This document shows, one piece after another, positions 1 through 8,550 of a stretch of 64,000 bases of DNA. A model generated the notes under the pieces. That model worked only from the letters and a program-made list of their open reading frames with translations. It had not been told where the DNA came from and did no database searches. Position numbers and translations under genes: made by a program. The stretch is from [Zimmermannella] faecalis ATCC 13722. Lineage in GTDB: Bacteria; Actinomycetota; Actinomycetes; Actinomycetales; Microbacteriaceae. The stretch is from contig NZ_KB907078.1 in NCBI RefSeq assembly GCF_000381765.1, forward strand, positions 62,001 to 126,000. Direction: 5' to 3'. Each line of letters opens with the position of its first letter. Positions within the stretch are counted from its first letter, which is position 1.

Positions 1-111
1 CCGTTGGCGCCCTCCCGAGCGAGTCGCGAGTCGGCCGGTTGGATCCAATTTAGCGTTTTCGGAGTACAGTCGCACGCGACACCATCCCCCGAATTGCACG
101 AAGGAGTGCCA

Positions 112-882
112 GTGACTGCATCCACCCACCACCTCGCCATCACCGGCGGCGCGAGCGGCATCGGCCTCGCCACCGCCGCGCGCTGGTTGCGAGACCCGAA
201 CCGCCGCGTCGTGCTGCTCGACCTGCGCCCCGACGCCCTCGAGCAGGCGGTCGCCGAGCTCGGCGACCGGGCCCGCGGCATCGTCACCGACGTCACCTCG
301 CGCGAGAGCGTCGACGCCGCGTTCACCGACATCGCCGCTGCCGAGGGCACGCTGCACGGCCTCGTGAACTGCGCCGGCGTGTCGCGGCCCGTCGCAACCG
401 CCGACATGACCGACGCCGACTGGGACTTCCTCATCGAGGTGCACCTCGGCGGCACGATGCGCGCCTCGCGGGCCGCGTATCCGCTGCTGCGCGAGAGTAA
501 CGGCGCGATCGTCAACCTCACCTCGGTCGCGAGTCGCGTCGGCATGCCGCAGCGCGCAAGCTACAACACCGTGAAGCACGGCATCGACGGCTTCACGAAG
601 TCGATCGCGATCGAGTGGGCGCGCGACGGCATTCGCGCGAACTCGGTGGGCCCGGGCTACGTCGACACCCCGTTCAACCGCCGAATCGAGGCCGAGGGCA
701 AGCTCAACTTCGATCTCGTGCGTGAGCGGATTCCCATGCGCCGGCTCGCCGACCCCGCCGAGATCGCGGGGCCGATCGTCTGGCTGCTCGGCGACGAGGC
801 CGGCTACATCACGGGGCACAACCTCATGATCGACGCCGGCATGACCGTCGCCGGCGAGTGGTACCCGGAGGTGGACGCATGA
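112..882 (+). CDS. SDR-family NAD(P)-dependent oxidoreductase
   Basis: A 256-residue short-chain dehydrogenase/reductase. The cofactor motif TGGASGIG lies at residues 11-18, NCAG at 86-89 and the catalytic Ser138, Tyr151 and Lys155. The open frame continues upstream to position 4, but GTG at 112 is preferred because an AAGGAG ribosome site lies just before it and the extra N-terminus has no SDR character. The substrate cannot be read from sequence; classical SDRs of this size oxidise secondary alcohols of sugars, acids or sterols. Its stop overlaps the start of a second SDR by four bases (ATGA), so the two are co-translated and probably act in one catabolic route. Confidence 0.88.
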   Translation: MTASTHHLAITGGASGIGLATAARWLRDPNRRVVLLDLRPDALEQAVAELGDRARGIVTDVTSRESVDAAFTDIAAAEGTLHGLVNCAGVSRPVATADMTDADWDFLIEVHLGGTMRASRAAYPLLRESNGAIVNLTSVASRVGMPQRASYNTVKHGIDGFTKSIAIEWARDGIRANSVGPGYVDTPFNRRIEAEGKLNFDLVRERIPMRRLADPAEIAGPIVWLLGDEAGYITGHNLMIDAGMTVAGEWYPEVDA

Positions 883-1613
883 GCCGCTTCGCCGACAAGA
901 CCGTCGTCATCACGGGCGCCGCGGGCGGCATCGGCGCCGCGCTCGCCGGCCGCCTGCGCGCCGAGGGCGCCCGCCTCGTGCTGCACGACCTCGCGGCCGA
1001 GGCGCTCGCCTCGCTCGACGAGTCGCTGCACGCCGGCGCCGACGTTCACCACGTCGCCGGCGACATCACCGACCCCGAAGTGCAGGCCGCGATCGTGCGC
1101 GCCGCCGAGGAACTCGGCGGGGTCGACGGGTTCGCGCCGGCCGCCGGCATCTACCTCGAGGCCCCGCTCGCCGAGCTCACGCTCGAGCAGTGGCGACAGA
1201 CGCTCGCGATCAACCTCGACGCCGTCTTCGCACTCACGAGCCAGCTCCTCCCCGTACTCAATGACGACGCGGCGATCGTGACGTTCGCCTCGGTCGCCGG
1301 CGAGCGCGGCTCGAAGGGGCACGCGCACTACGCCGCCTCGAAGGGCGCGATCACCTCGTTCACCCGCACGCTCGCGCTCGAGCTCGGCCACCGCGGTATT
1401 CGCGCGAACACGGTCGCGCCCGGCATCATTCGCACCCGCATGACCGACGGCTCGGTGAGCAAGCACGGCGATGCCTGGGCCGCGCAAACACCGCTCGGGC
1501 GGCACGGCACCGCCGACGAAACGGCCGCCGCGGTCGCGTTCCTGCTCTCAAGCGACGCCTCGTTCATCACGGGCGTGCAGCTCGACGTCAACGGCGGGCT
1601 CTACATGTCGTGA
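879..1613 (+). CDS. SDR-family oxidoreductase, second of a coupled pair
   Basis: A 244-residue SDR protein with TGAAGGIG at residues 12-19 and the Ser138-Tyr151-Lys155 catalytic set. The usual NNAG structural motif is replaced by PAAG at 87-90, which is uncommon but does not remove a catalytic side chain in the Ser-Tyr-Lys triad. The start ATG at 879 overlaps the previous stop as ATGA, with GGAG at 867-870 as ribosome site. It shares catalytic residue numbering with its upstream neighbour and probably arose by duplication. The substrate is unknown. It is convergent with a FadR-type regulator that may control the pair. Confidence 0.87.
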   Translation: MSRFADKTVVITGAAGGIGAALAGRLRAEGARLVLHDLAAEALASLDESLHAGADVHHVAGDITDPEVQAAIVRAAEELGGVDGFAPAAGIYLEAPLAELTLEQWRQTLAINLDAVFALTSQLLPVLNDDAAIVTFASVAGERGSKGHAHYAASKGAITSFTRTLALELGHRGIRANTVAPGIIRTRMTDGSVSKHGDAWAAQTPLGRHGTADETAAAVAFLLSSDASFITGVQLDVNGGLYMS

Positions 1614-1669
1614 CCGGCGCGATGGTGGGTCGCGGGGCCCTGCTTCGCGAGCCCCGTGACGCAGGGCGC

Positions 1670-1739
1670 GGATGCAGGGGGCGCAGCCGAACGCCGGGGC
1701 CACACTTGCCCACCACATCCGGATCGGCCCACCGCATCC
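1670..1739. repeat. Family C hairpin repeat, copy 1
   Basis: An imperfect inverted repeat with GGATGC at the left end and GCATCC at the right. Its middle holds the conserved string GGCCACACTTGCCCACCA (1698-1715), which recurs at 14753 and 28313 inside similar hairpins. It lies downstream of the SDR pair and the convergent GntR gene, where a bidirectional terminator or mobile palindromic element would fit. Confidence 0.6.
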
Positions 1740-1773
1740 AGCTCGGGGCTTGGCGGCAGGGCTTGACCTTCTC

Positions 1774-1814
1774 GGCAGTTGCATGCAACTCTGTTCGTGT
1801 TGCATGCAACTGCC
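1774..1814. promoter_or_regulatory. 16-bp perfect inverted repeat built from two palindromic cores
   Basis: GGCAGTTGCATGCAAC at 1774-1789 is perfectly inverted at 1799-1814 with a 9-nt spacer. Each arm itself contains the 12-bp palindrome GTTGCATGCAAC, and the two cores sit exactly 21 bp apart, two helical turns. It could be a double operator or a strong hairpin at the meeting point of convergent genes. No T tract follows on either side, which favours something other than a simple terminator. Confidence 0.55.
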
Positions 1815-1874
1815 GGGCGAAAGTCGCCGGGTCAAGAGACCAAGCTGCGAGATGAGGCCAAGATGCGCGCTGGG

Positions 1875-2582
1875 CTAGCGGAGCTGCTCGAGCGCCCGCA
1901 GCGCGTCGGGCGCTCCGAACTCAGAGCGCCCCGCCGACTCCTGCCGCAGCAGCAGGTCGGCGGTGTTGAGGATGTGCTGCCGCATCGCGGCCCCGGCCGC
2001 CGGGCCGTCGCCCGCCACGATCGCGTCGACGATCGCCCGGTGATCTTCGGCGCACTCGACCGTCGAGCGCATGTTCGGCACCGTGCCGACGCCCGTCTTC
2101 AGCACGAGGTTCCGCTGCTCGGTAAGCACCTCGACCGCACGCCGGTTGCCCGCCACCTCGAGCAGCGCCGCGTGGAAGTCGCGGTCGCAGCGCAGCGTCG
2201 CGTCGGCATCGCCCGTCTCGGCGACCTCGACGAAGCGCGCGAAGGCCGCCGCGATCGCGTCGCGCTCATCCTGCGTCGCGCTCCTCGCCGCCCGCGCCGC
2301 GAGCGGCACCTCGAGCATGAGCCGCACCTCGAACCCCTCGACGAACGACTCGAGGCTCGTCGGCAGCACGCGGATGCCCCGGTTGCGCTCGACCGTCACG
2401 AGGCCGAGCCGCACGAGCTCCTGCGTCGCCTCACGGATGGGGGTGCGCGACATGCCGAAGCGTTCGCCGAGCTCGGTCGCCGAGTACCGCTCCCCCGCCT
2501 CAAGCTCCCCGAGCACGATCGCTCGCCGCAGCTGCTCGACGGCACGCTCGGTCATCGTCGGACCACGATCGGTCGTCGTCAT
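1875..2582 (-). CDS. GntR-family (FadR subfamily) transcriptional regulator
   Basis: A 235-residue regulator. Residues about 10-75 form the winged helix-turn-helix (SATELGERF-GMSRTPIREA region), followed by an all-helical FCD ligand domain to about residue 215. Proteins of this type usually repress catabolic genes until an organic acid binds. A GAGG ribosome site sits 8 nt before the ATG at 2582. It is divergent from the L-2-hydroxyglutarate oxidase gene, with only 50 bp between their starts, and convergent with the two SDR genes. It may therefore control either or both. The inducer is not predictable. Confidence 0.85.
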   Translation of the reverse strand: MTTTDRGPTMTERAVEQLRRAIVLGELEAGERYSATELGERFGMSRTPIREATQELVRLGLVTVERNRGIRVLPTSLESFVEGFEVRLMLEVPLAARAARSATQDERDAIAAAFARFVEVAETGDADATLRCDRDFHAALLEVAGNRRAVEVLTEQRNLVLKTGVGTVPNMRSTVECAEDHRAIVDAIVAGDGPAAGAAMRQHILNTADLLLRQESAGRSEFGAPDALRALEQLR

Positions 2583-2632
2583 CTGCTCGGCCTCACTCTC
2601 ACCGCACTGTCACGAAGGAAGTAGTACCCATC

Positions 2633-3859
2633 ATGCCAAGCACCAACCGTATCGCCGTGATCGGCGCCGGCATCATCGGCGCCGCCGTCGCCCGCGAGCT
2701 GCTGCGCCGGTACCCCGACGCCCGCGTCGTGCTCTTCGAGAAGGAGTCGCACGTCGCCGGCCACCAGACCGGCCACAACTCCGGCGTCGTGCACGCCGGG
2801 CTCTACTACACGCCTGGCAGCCTCAAGGCCCGGCTCTGCCGCCGCGGCGTCGATCTCATCACGAGCTTCGCCGAGGAACACGATGTCGCGATCGACGAGT
2901 GCGGCAAGGTCGTCGTCGCCCAGAACGAGGTCGAGCGCGAGCGCCTCGACGAGATCTACCGCAAGGCGACCGCGAACGGCGTGCCCGACGTCGCCCTCAT
3001 CGGCCCCGAGCGCCTGCGTGAGCTCGAGCCGAACGTCGTCGGCGAGGCCGCCCTGCACTCGCCGCACACCGCGATCATCGACTACATCGGCCTCACGAAG
3101 GCGCTCGTCGCCGACTTCGAGCGCGCGGGCGGCGAGGTGCGGCTCAGCACGAGCGTCGAACGCGTGCGCAGCGGCAACGGCCTCGTCACGATCATCACCG
3201 ACCGCGACGTCGAGACGTTCGACAACGCGATCGTCTGCGGCGGGCTCCAGTCCGACCGACTCGCGCGCGCATCCGGCGCCGGCAGCGACCCGAGCATCGT
3301 GCCCTTCTTCGGCCAGTACTTCGTGCTCGACCACGAGCACGCCGACGTCGTCAACGGGCTCATCTACCCTGTGCCCGACCCCGCGTATCCGTTCCTCGGG
3401 GTGCACGTCACCCGCCGCATCGACGGCGAGCTCATGATCGGCCCGAACGCGTTCCTCTCGTTCGCGCGCGAGCAGTACAAGGGGTTCCCGTTCAACCTGC
3501 GCGACGCCCTCGCGATCGCGAAGGATGCCGGCTTCTGGCGCTTCGCCTCGCAGAACGCCGGGGCCGCCGCGCGCGAGCTCGGCGGGGTGTTCTCGATGGA
3601 CCGCTTCGTCGAAGGCGCCGCGAAGTTCGTGCCGCAGCTCTCGGGCGCGAAGGGGCACCGGGCCCCGCGCGGTGTGCGCGCCCAGGCCGTCGACCGGCAG
3701 GGCAAGCTCGTCGACGACTTCGTGATTCAGCGCAGCGGCGGCGCGATGTTCCTGCGCAACGCCCCCTCCCCCGGCGCGACCTCGTCGATGGCGATCGCCG
3801 AATACCTCGCCGACGAGCTCGCGAAGCACGCCGACCTCGGGCCCGTGCGCGCGGTGTAG
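2633..3859 (+). CDS. lhgO: L-2-hydroxyglutarate oxidase (LhgO/YgaF type)
   Basis: A 408-residue FAD-dependent oxidoreductase of the DAO family. The FAD-binding GAGIIG motif is at residues 11-16. The family signature HQTGHNSGVVHAGLYY follows near residues 44-60 and is characteristic of LhgO/L2HGDH proteins. The enzyme oxidises L-2-hydroxyglutarate to 2-oxoglutarate, passing electrons to oxygen or the quinone pool at the membrane. Length agrees with LhgO (about 400-420 residues). ATG at 2633 follows AAGGAAG. It stands alone on the plus strand, divergent from a FadR-type regulator, so regulation by that protein is plausible. In this catabolic setting it may repair or recycle 2-hydroxyglutarate. 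Confidence 0.9.
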   Translation: MPSTNRIAVIGAGIIGAAVARELLRRYPDARVVLFEKESHVAGHQTGHNSGVVHAGLYYTPGSLKARLCRRGVDLITSFAEEHDVAIDECGKVVVAQNEVERERLDEIYRKATANGVPDVALIGPERLRELEPNVVGEAALHSPHTAIIDYIGLTKALVADFERAGGEVRLSTSVERVRSGNGLVTIITDRDVETFDNAIVCGGLQSDRLARASGAGSDPSIVPFFGQYFVLDHEHADVVNGLIYPVPDPAYPFLGVHVTRRIDGELMIGPNAFLSFAREQYKGFPFNLRDALAIAKDAGFWRFASQNAGAAARELGGVFSMDRFVEGAAKFVPQLSGAKGHRAPRGVRAQAVDRQGKLVDDFVIQRSGGAMFLRNAPSPGATSSMAIAEYLADELAKHADLGPVRAV

Positions 3860-3894
3860 GGGTGTGCTGGCCTGACAGGGCGACAGCCTGCTGA

Positions 3895-4000
3895 CCAGAC
3901 CTGATGAGGCCGACGGAACCTGAAGGCGGCGACGAGACCTGATGGCATGCCATCGGGTTTCGTCGGAGTGATCAGGTCTCGTCGGAGGTGGCAGGTCTGG
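3895..4000. repeat. Symmetric array of six 19-bp units (three forward, three inverted)
   Basis: Three direct units with the core ACCTGA begin at 3899, 3918 and 3937. Three inverted units (TCGGGT, TCAGGT, GCAGGT) begin at 3953, 3972 and 3991. Spacing is exactly 19 bp in each half and the whole array is a palindrome centred on GGCATGCC at 3944-3951. Unit consensus is GACGAGACCTGATGGC. It sits between lhgO and the next plus-strand gene and could be a multi-site operator or a very long cruciform. Confidence 0.75.
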
Positions 4001-4003
4001 TGA

Positions 4004-4047
4004 TGTGGGGTGGAGCGGGGCTGAGGTGGGCGGGGCTGGGGTGGAGC
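4004..4047 (+). other. G-rich tract, possible G-quadruplex
   Basis: At least five runs of three or four G occur within about 45 bases (near 4007, 4017, 4028, 4032 and 4038), all on the plus strand and 50-90 bases before the start of the membrane protein gene. The pattern could fold into a G-quadruplex in the non-template strand. This is sequence appearance only. Confidence 0.4.
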
Positions 4048-4093
4048 AGGTATGGGTTGGGCCGCGTCGCGCGCACCTGCAAGACTTGGCGGC

Positions 4094-4813
4094 ATGGCTC
4101 GCAACCCCGCAGTGAACCGCAATCCGCGCGCGAATCGCGCCGTGCATCCCGACCGCGCCTGGGTGCGCCTCCTGCGCCTCGCCCTCGGCGTCGCCGCGTT
4201 CGCCGGTGTCGGGTGGAACTTCTACCGGGCCGCGAACGGCATGGTCGAGTCGACCCTCATCGAGTCGATCTCGCAGTTCACGAACCAGGCGAACCTCGTG
4301 TTTGGCCTCGTGCTCGTGGTCGGCGCGCTGCGCTCGCGAGACTCGCTGCCCGCGTGGTGGGACGACGTGCGGGGCGCGGCCGCGTTCTACATGGTCATGA
4401 CGGGGCTCATCTACGCGATCCTCGTTGCCGAGCCCGGGGAACTCGCGCGCTGGGACCTCGAGTGGTCGAACATTCTGCTGCACCGCATCACGCCGACGCT
4501 CGCGCTCGTGGGTTGGCTAGTCGTGACCATGACCCGACGCGGAACCTGGGGCCGTCCGCTCGCGTGGCTCGCGTATCCGGTGCTCTACCTCACCTACACG
4601 TGGGTGCGCGGCAGCATCGTCGGCTGGTACCCGTACGGGTTCCTCGACCCGACCGGTCCGGGCGGCTGGGGCGACGTGCTCGCGACGACGGCGCAGGTGT
4701 TCGTCGCGTTCCTCGTGATCGCGGTGGTGCTGCACGTGCTCGGGATGCTGCGGGCGAGCCTCGCGCACCGAGGTCGAGTCGGGTCGCGCAGCTCGGCCGA
4801 GCCGGTCGGCTGA
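4094..4813 (+). CDS. Pr6Pr-family integral membrane protein
   Basis: A 239-residue protein with about six hydrophobic helices after a basic N-terminus. The pattern of FYRAANG near the first helix and WYPYGFLDP near the fifth loop resembles the Pr6Pr/FAR-17a-like membrane proteins common in actinobacteria. No enzymatic function is established for these proteins. An upstream ATG-like frame exists, but ATG at 4094 removes a cysteine-free proline-rich extension of no evident function. There is no good Shine-Dalgarno sequence; AAGACT 7 nt upstream is a weak -10 and could indicate a leaderless start. It is preceded by the 19-bp symmetric array and a G-rich tract. Confidence 0.7.
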   Translation: MARNPAVNRNPRANRAVHPDRAWVRLLRLALGVAAFAGVGWNFYRAANGMVESTLIESISQFTNQANLVFGLVLVVGALRSRDSLPAWWDDVRGAAAFYMVMTGLIYAILVAEPGELARWDLEWSNILLHRITPTLALVGWLVVTMTRRGTWGRPLAWLAYPVLYLTYTWVRGSIVGWYPYGFLDPTGPGGWGDVLATTAQVFVAFLVIAVVLHVLGMLRASLAHRGRVGSRSSAEPVG

Positions 4814-4889
4814 CGCGCACACCCGCGGCCGTCGCCTGGGGTCGCCGCGCGCGGGGCCCGGATAGGCGGGTCGGGCCCCGGCCGCGCGG

Positions 4890-7124
4890 CTACTCCTCGA
4901 CGACGCAGGCGACGGTGCTGACGCCGTCGTCGCGGTGGCCGAGGCCGTGGGTGATGCCGTTGAATCCGGGGAACCGCTCGGCGAGATCGCCCTCGACTCG
5001 CAAGTAGTCGACGATTCGCTCGGTGACGCGCTCGCCGGGCACGAGCAGCGGGATTCCGGGTGGGTAGGGCGTGAGCAGCACGGCGGTGATGCGGCCCGCG
5101 AGCTTGTCGACCGGCACGTGTTCGATACGTCCCGCGGTCATAGCGGCCCACGCGTCGGCGGGCAGCATCGCGACCTCGGGGTCGCCGAGGTAGATGTCGG
5201 TCGTGAGGTTCGCGAAGTCGCCCTCGCGGTACGCCTCGTGGAGCTGGTCGCAGAGGTCGCGCAGCCCGAACACCGCGTAGCGCGGGAACTCGGCGGCGAA
5301 CTCGGGCATCACGTCGCGCACCTCGGCGTTGCGGTCGTAGGCGCGCTTGAAGCGGTGGAGTTCGGCGATGAGCGTGTTCCAGCGGCCCTTCGTCACGCCG
5401 ATCGTGAAGAGCACGAACAGCGAGTAGAGGCCGGTCTTCTCGACGACGACGCCGTGCTCGGCGAGGTACTTCGCGAGCACGAGCCCGGGGATGCCGCGGT
5501 CGCCGAACACGCCGTCGGTGCTGAGGCCGGGCGTCGTGAGCGTGACCTTGATCGGGTCGAGCATCGTGAAGCCGTCGTCGATGTCGTCGAAGCCGTGCCA
5601 GGTCTGTTCGCTCGAGAGCTCCCACTCCTCGCGCGCCGCGATGCCCTCGCGGGCGGGCGTGTCGGGTCCCCACACGTCGAACCACCAGTCGTCGTCGGCG
5701 CGTTCCTCGCCGATGCGAATGATCGCGCGGCGGAACTCCATCGCCTCGGTGATCGCCTCTTCGACGAGCGCGTGCCCGCCGACGCCGCGCATCATCTCGG
5801 CCGACACGTCGCAGCTCGCGATGATCGCGTACTGCGGGCTCGTCGAGGTGTGCATGAGGTAGGCCTCGTTGAAGATGTTCGGGTCGAGCCGGTGCTCTTC
5901 GGCGTTCTGCACGAGAATCTGCGACGCCTGCGAGAGCCCGGCGAGCAGCTTGTGGGTCGACTGCGTCGCGTAGACGAGCGACGACTTCGTGCGCTCGGCG
6001 CGCTCGTCGACCGCGTGCATCCCCCGGTAGAGCTGGTGGAACCGCGCGTGCGGCAGCCACGCCTCATCGAAGTGGAGCACGTCGACGGCGCCGTCGAGCG
6101 TGCGCTTGATCTCTTCGGCGTTGTAGACGATGCCGTCGTACGTGCTCTGCGTGAGGGTGAGGATGCGCGGGGTCGCGTCGGGGTCGTCGATGAACGGATG
6201 CGCGGCGATCTTCGCGCGGATCGACTCGGGGCTGAACTGGTCGCGCGAGATCGGCCCGATGATGCCGGCGCGGTTGCGCGTCGGCTTGAGGTAGATGGGG
6301 ATCGCGCCGGTGAGCATGATCGCGTGGAGGATCGACTTGTGGCAGTTGCGGTCGACCACGACGATGTCGCCGGGGCCGACGGCCGAGTTCCAGACGATCT
6401 TGTTCGAGGTGGAGGTGCCGTTCGTCACGAAGTAGAGGTGGTCGGCGCCGAAGGTTTCAGCGGCGCGGGCCTCCGACTCGGCGACGGGGCCAGTGTGGTC
6501 GAGCAGCTGCCCGAGCTCTTCGACGGCGTTGCAGACGTCGGCGCGCAGCAGGTTCTCGCCGAAGAACTGGTGGAACATCGTTCCGGCGGGCGACTTGAGG
6601 AACGCCGTGCCGCCCGAGTGCCCCGGGCAGTGCCACGAGTAGGCACCGTCGTTCGCGTAGTCCATGAGCGCGCGGAAGAACGGCGGCGCGAGCCGCTCGA
6701 CGTACCGGCTCGCCTCGCGCACGATCGTGCGGGCGACGAACTCCGGGGTGTCTTCGTAGGCGTTGATGACGCCCTCGATCTCGCGGAGCACGACGGTCGG
6801 CAGGCGCCGGGCCGTGAGTTGCTCGCCGTAAAGGTAGACGGGAATCTCGGCGTTCTGCTCGCGCACGGTCGCGACGAACCGCACGAGCTCGTCGGCGCGG
6901 TCGCTGCCCGCGTCGAGCGCGGCCGGGTCGACGTGATAGAGAATCGCCGACTTGTCGTTGAGCAGCCGGGCGTGCGAGGCGGCGTCGAGCCCGGCCGAGA
7001 GCGACTCGACGCGCACCCCCTGGGCCTCGAGCTGCGTGGCGAGCCCGTCGAGGGTGGTCTCGGGCTGCGCGGCGTCGACGCGCGAGTCGGCGATGACGGC
7101 GATGGCGAAGTTGTTCGTCTGCAC
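4890..7124 (-). CDS. Orn/Lys/Arg-type PLP decarboxylase
   Basis: A 744-residue fold-type I PLP enzyme of the prokaryotic ornithine/lysine/arginine decarboxylase family. An N-terminal wing domain (about 1-125) precedes the PLP core with SWHCPGHSGG, TNGTSTSNK and FDEAW motifs, and the Schiff-base lysine is Lys392 in STHKLLAG. The C-terminal domain completes the usual length of 710-760. It converts a basic amino acid to a diamine or agmatine; which one cannot be decided. The start is GTG at 7124 with AAAGG 7 nt upstream. It is the last gene of the operon that begins at 14559, 79 nt after the aminotransferase, and may have its own ribosome loading. Confidence 0.88.
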   Translation of the reverse strand: MQTNNFAIAVIADSRVDAAQPETTLDGLATQLEAQGVRVESLSAGLDAASHARLLNDKSAILYHVDPAALDAGSDRADELVRFVATVREQNAEIPVYLYGEQLTARRLPTVVLREIEGVINAYEDTPEFVARTIVREASRYVERLAPPFFRALMDYANDGAYSWHCPGHSGGTAFLKSPAGTMFHQFFGENLLRADVCNAVEELGQLLDHTGPVAESEARAAETFGADHLYFVTNGTSTSNKIVWNSAVGPGDIVVVDRNCHKSILHAIMLTGAIPIYLKPTRNRAGIIGPISRDQFSPESIRAKIAAHPFIDDPDATPRILTLTQSTYDGIVYNAEEIKRTLDGAVDVLHFDEAWLPHARFHQLYRGMHAVDERAERTKSSLVYATQSTHKLLAGLSQASQILVQNAEEHRLDPNIFNEAYLMHTSTSPQYAIIASCDVSAEMMRGVGGHALVEEAITEAMEFRRAIIRIGEERADDDWWFDVWGPDTPAREGIAAREEWELSSEQTWHGFDDIDDGFTMLDPIKVTLTTPGLSTDGVFGDRGIPGLVLAKYLAEHGVVVEKTGLYSLFVLFTIGVTKGRWNTLIAELHRFKRAYDRNAEVRDVMPEFAAEFPRYAVFGLRDLCDQLHEAYREGDFANLTTDIYLGDPEVAMLPADAWAAMTAGRIEHVPVDKLAGRITAVLLTPYPPGIPLLVPGERVTERIVDYLRVEGDLAERFPGFNGITHGLGHRDDGVSTVACVVEE

Positions 7125-7203
7125 GTGCGGACCTTTCTATAAGCGGTGAGTTGGGGTGCCGGCCAGGTTGCCGGCGAAGCACAGGCGGCGAGGGTGGCGC
7201 GGG

Positions 7204-8550
7204 CTACCAGCCGCCGTACGACGCGATCGCGTCGAGCGGCACCCGGCCCGAGGCGACGTCGTCGAGGGCGGTGAGGATGCACTCGAGGCCGGCGCGCAGC
7301 TCGTCCTCGGCGATCGTGAGGGGCGGGGTGACTTCGAGCACGTTCTCGCGCACAACGAACAGCGCGCAGCCGAGCTCCCAGGCGCGGTAGACCGTGAGCG
7401 CCGCGACCTCGGCCGGGGTGAACGGCTGCCCCGCGGCCTCGCCGAGCTCGACGCCGAGCAGCAGGCCTGCGCCGCGCACCTCGGTGATCGCGGCGGACCC
7501 GGGGCGGTTGCTCGCGCGGTAGCCGGCGAGCGAGTCGCGGGCGACTGCGCCGAGCCGGGTCGCGGCGGCGAGCAGCTCGCCGTCGTCGAGCAGCCCGAGC
7601 ACGGCGGATGCGGCGGCCGCGGCGATCGGTGCGCCGGCGGTCGTGAGCAGGGCCGAGGCGCGGGGCTCGCTCATCGCCTCGACCGGCCCGACGACGGCCG
7701 ACACCGGGAGCCCTCCCCCGAGCGCCTTGCCGAGCGTGACGAGGTCGGGCGCCACGCCGGAGCGCTCGAACGCGAAGCGCTCGCCCGTGCGGCCGAGCCC
7801 GGCCTTCACCTCGTCGACGATGAGCAGGGCGCCGAACTCGTCGCAGAGCTCGCGCAGGGCGGGCAGGAATCCGGCGGGCGGTACGAGCACGCCGCCGTCG
7901 CACTGCAGCGCCTCGACGATGACGGCCGCGACGTCGCGGCCCGCGAGCAGCTCGCGCAGGCGGCCGCGCGCGGAGTCGAGCTGCGCATGCGTCACCGGGT
8001 AGTCGACGAGCCGCGCCTGGGGCGCGTCGTCGCCCGGCTCGACCGCGATGCCCGACACCTCGAGCGAGGGGCCGTGCCCGCCGTGGTAGCTGCCGCTGAA
8101 CGCGACGATGCCCTGGCGCCCGGTGGCGTGGCGGGCGGCGGCGATCGCGACGGTGTTCGCGTCGGTGCCGCCGAGGCCGAGGTAGGCGCGGCGGCACGCG
8201 GTGTCGGCCTCGCGAATCGGCACGAGCTCGACGAGTCGCTCGGCGAGCCGGGTCGTCGCCTCGACGGCGCTTGAGAGCACGGAGGCGCCGCCGCCCGCGC
8301 GTGCGGCGTCGGCGATCGCGTCGGCGATGGTCGGGTTACCGTGGCCGAAGGCCGAGGCGGTCCAGCTCGCCGAGAAGTCGAGCACGCGACGCCCCGACGA
8401 GGTACGCAGCCAGGCGCCTTCGCCGCCCGCGACGGCGAGCGGGAAGAAGCGGAGGTGTTCGATGCCGGCGACGGCGGCCTCGTCGCGCGCGTACGCGGCG
8501 AGTTCTTCGCGCCGCTCGTCGGCCGTGAGTTCGCGGGGAACGCGGGTCAT
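7204..8550 (-). CDS. Class III (omega) aminotransferase
   Basis: A 448-residue PLP-dependent class III aminotransferase. Visible motifs include SGSYHGGHG, VDEVKAGLGRTG with the PLP-ring Asp, and the Schiff-base Lys275 in LGKALGGG. Enzymes of this class remove an omega-amino group from diamines, omega-amino acids or related compounds, giving an aldehyde. The longer frame upstream is rejected because ATG at 8550 has AGGAG seven bases before it and overlaps the RpiR stop (ATGA). Its place after a permease, glutamyl-ligase and two amidohydrolases suggests that it deaminates an amine or amino acid delivered by that route. Confidence 0.88.
   Translation of the reverse strand: MTRVPRELTADERREELAAYARDEAAVAGIEHLRFFPLAVAGGEGAWLRTSSGRRVLDFSASWTASAFGHGNPTIADAIADAARAGGGASVLSSAVEATTRLAERLVELVPIREADTACRRAYLGLGGTDANTVAIAAARHATGRQGIVAFSGSYHGGHGPSLEVSGIAVEPGDDAPQARLVDYPVTHAQLDSARGRLRELLAGRDVAAVIVEALQCDGGVLVPPAGFLPALRELCDEFGALLIVDEVKAGLGRTGERFAFERSGVAPDLVTLGKALGGGLPVSAVVGPVEAMSEPRASALLTTAGAPIAAAAASAVLGLLDDGELLAAATRLGAVARDSLAGYRASNRPGSAAITEVRGAGLLLGVELGEAAGQPFTPAEVAALTVYRAWELGCALFVVRENVLEVTPPLTIAEDELRAGLECILTALDDVASGRVPLDAIASYGGW

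Noticed and set aside
1779-2624. Plus-strand frame starting inside the double palindrome
   Set aside because: It begins at TTG with no ribosome site and runs antisense through the GntR gene.
3895-4000. CRISPR array
   Set aside because: Units are 19 bp, half are inverted, there are no unique 30-40-bp spacers and no cas genes.
2579-4483. A 634-codon minus-strand frame across lhgO and the membrane protein gene
   Set aside because: Both overlapped genes have family motifs and proper starts; the frame is a compositional shadow.
4935-7142. A 735-codon plus-strand frame opposite the decarboxylase
   Set aside because: The minus-strand product has full PLP-decarboxylase motifs; the opposite translation has none.
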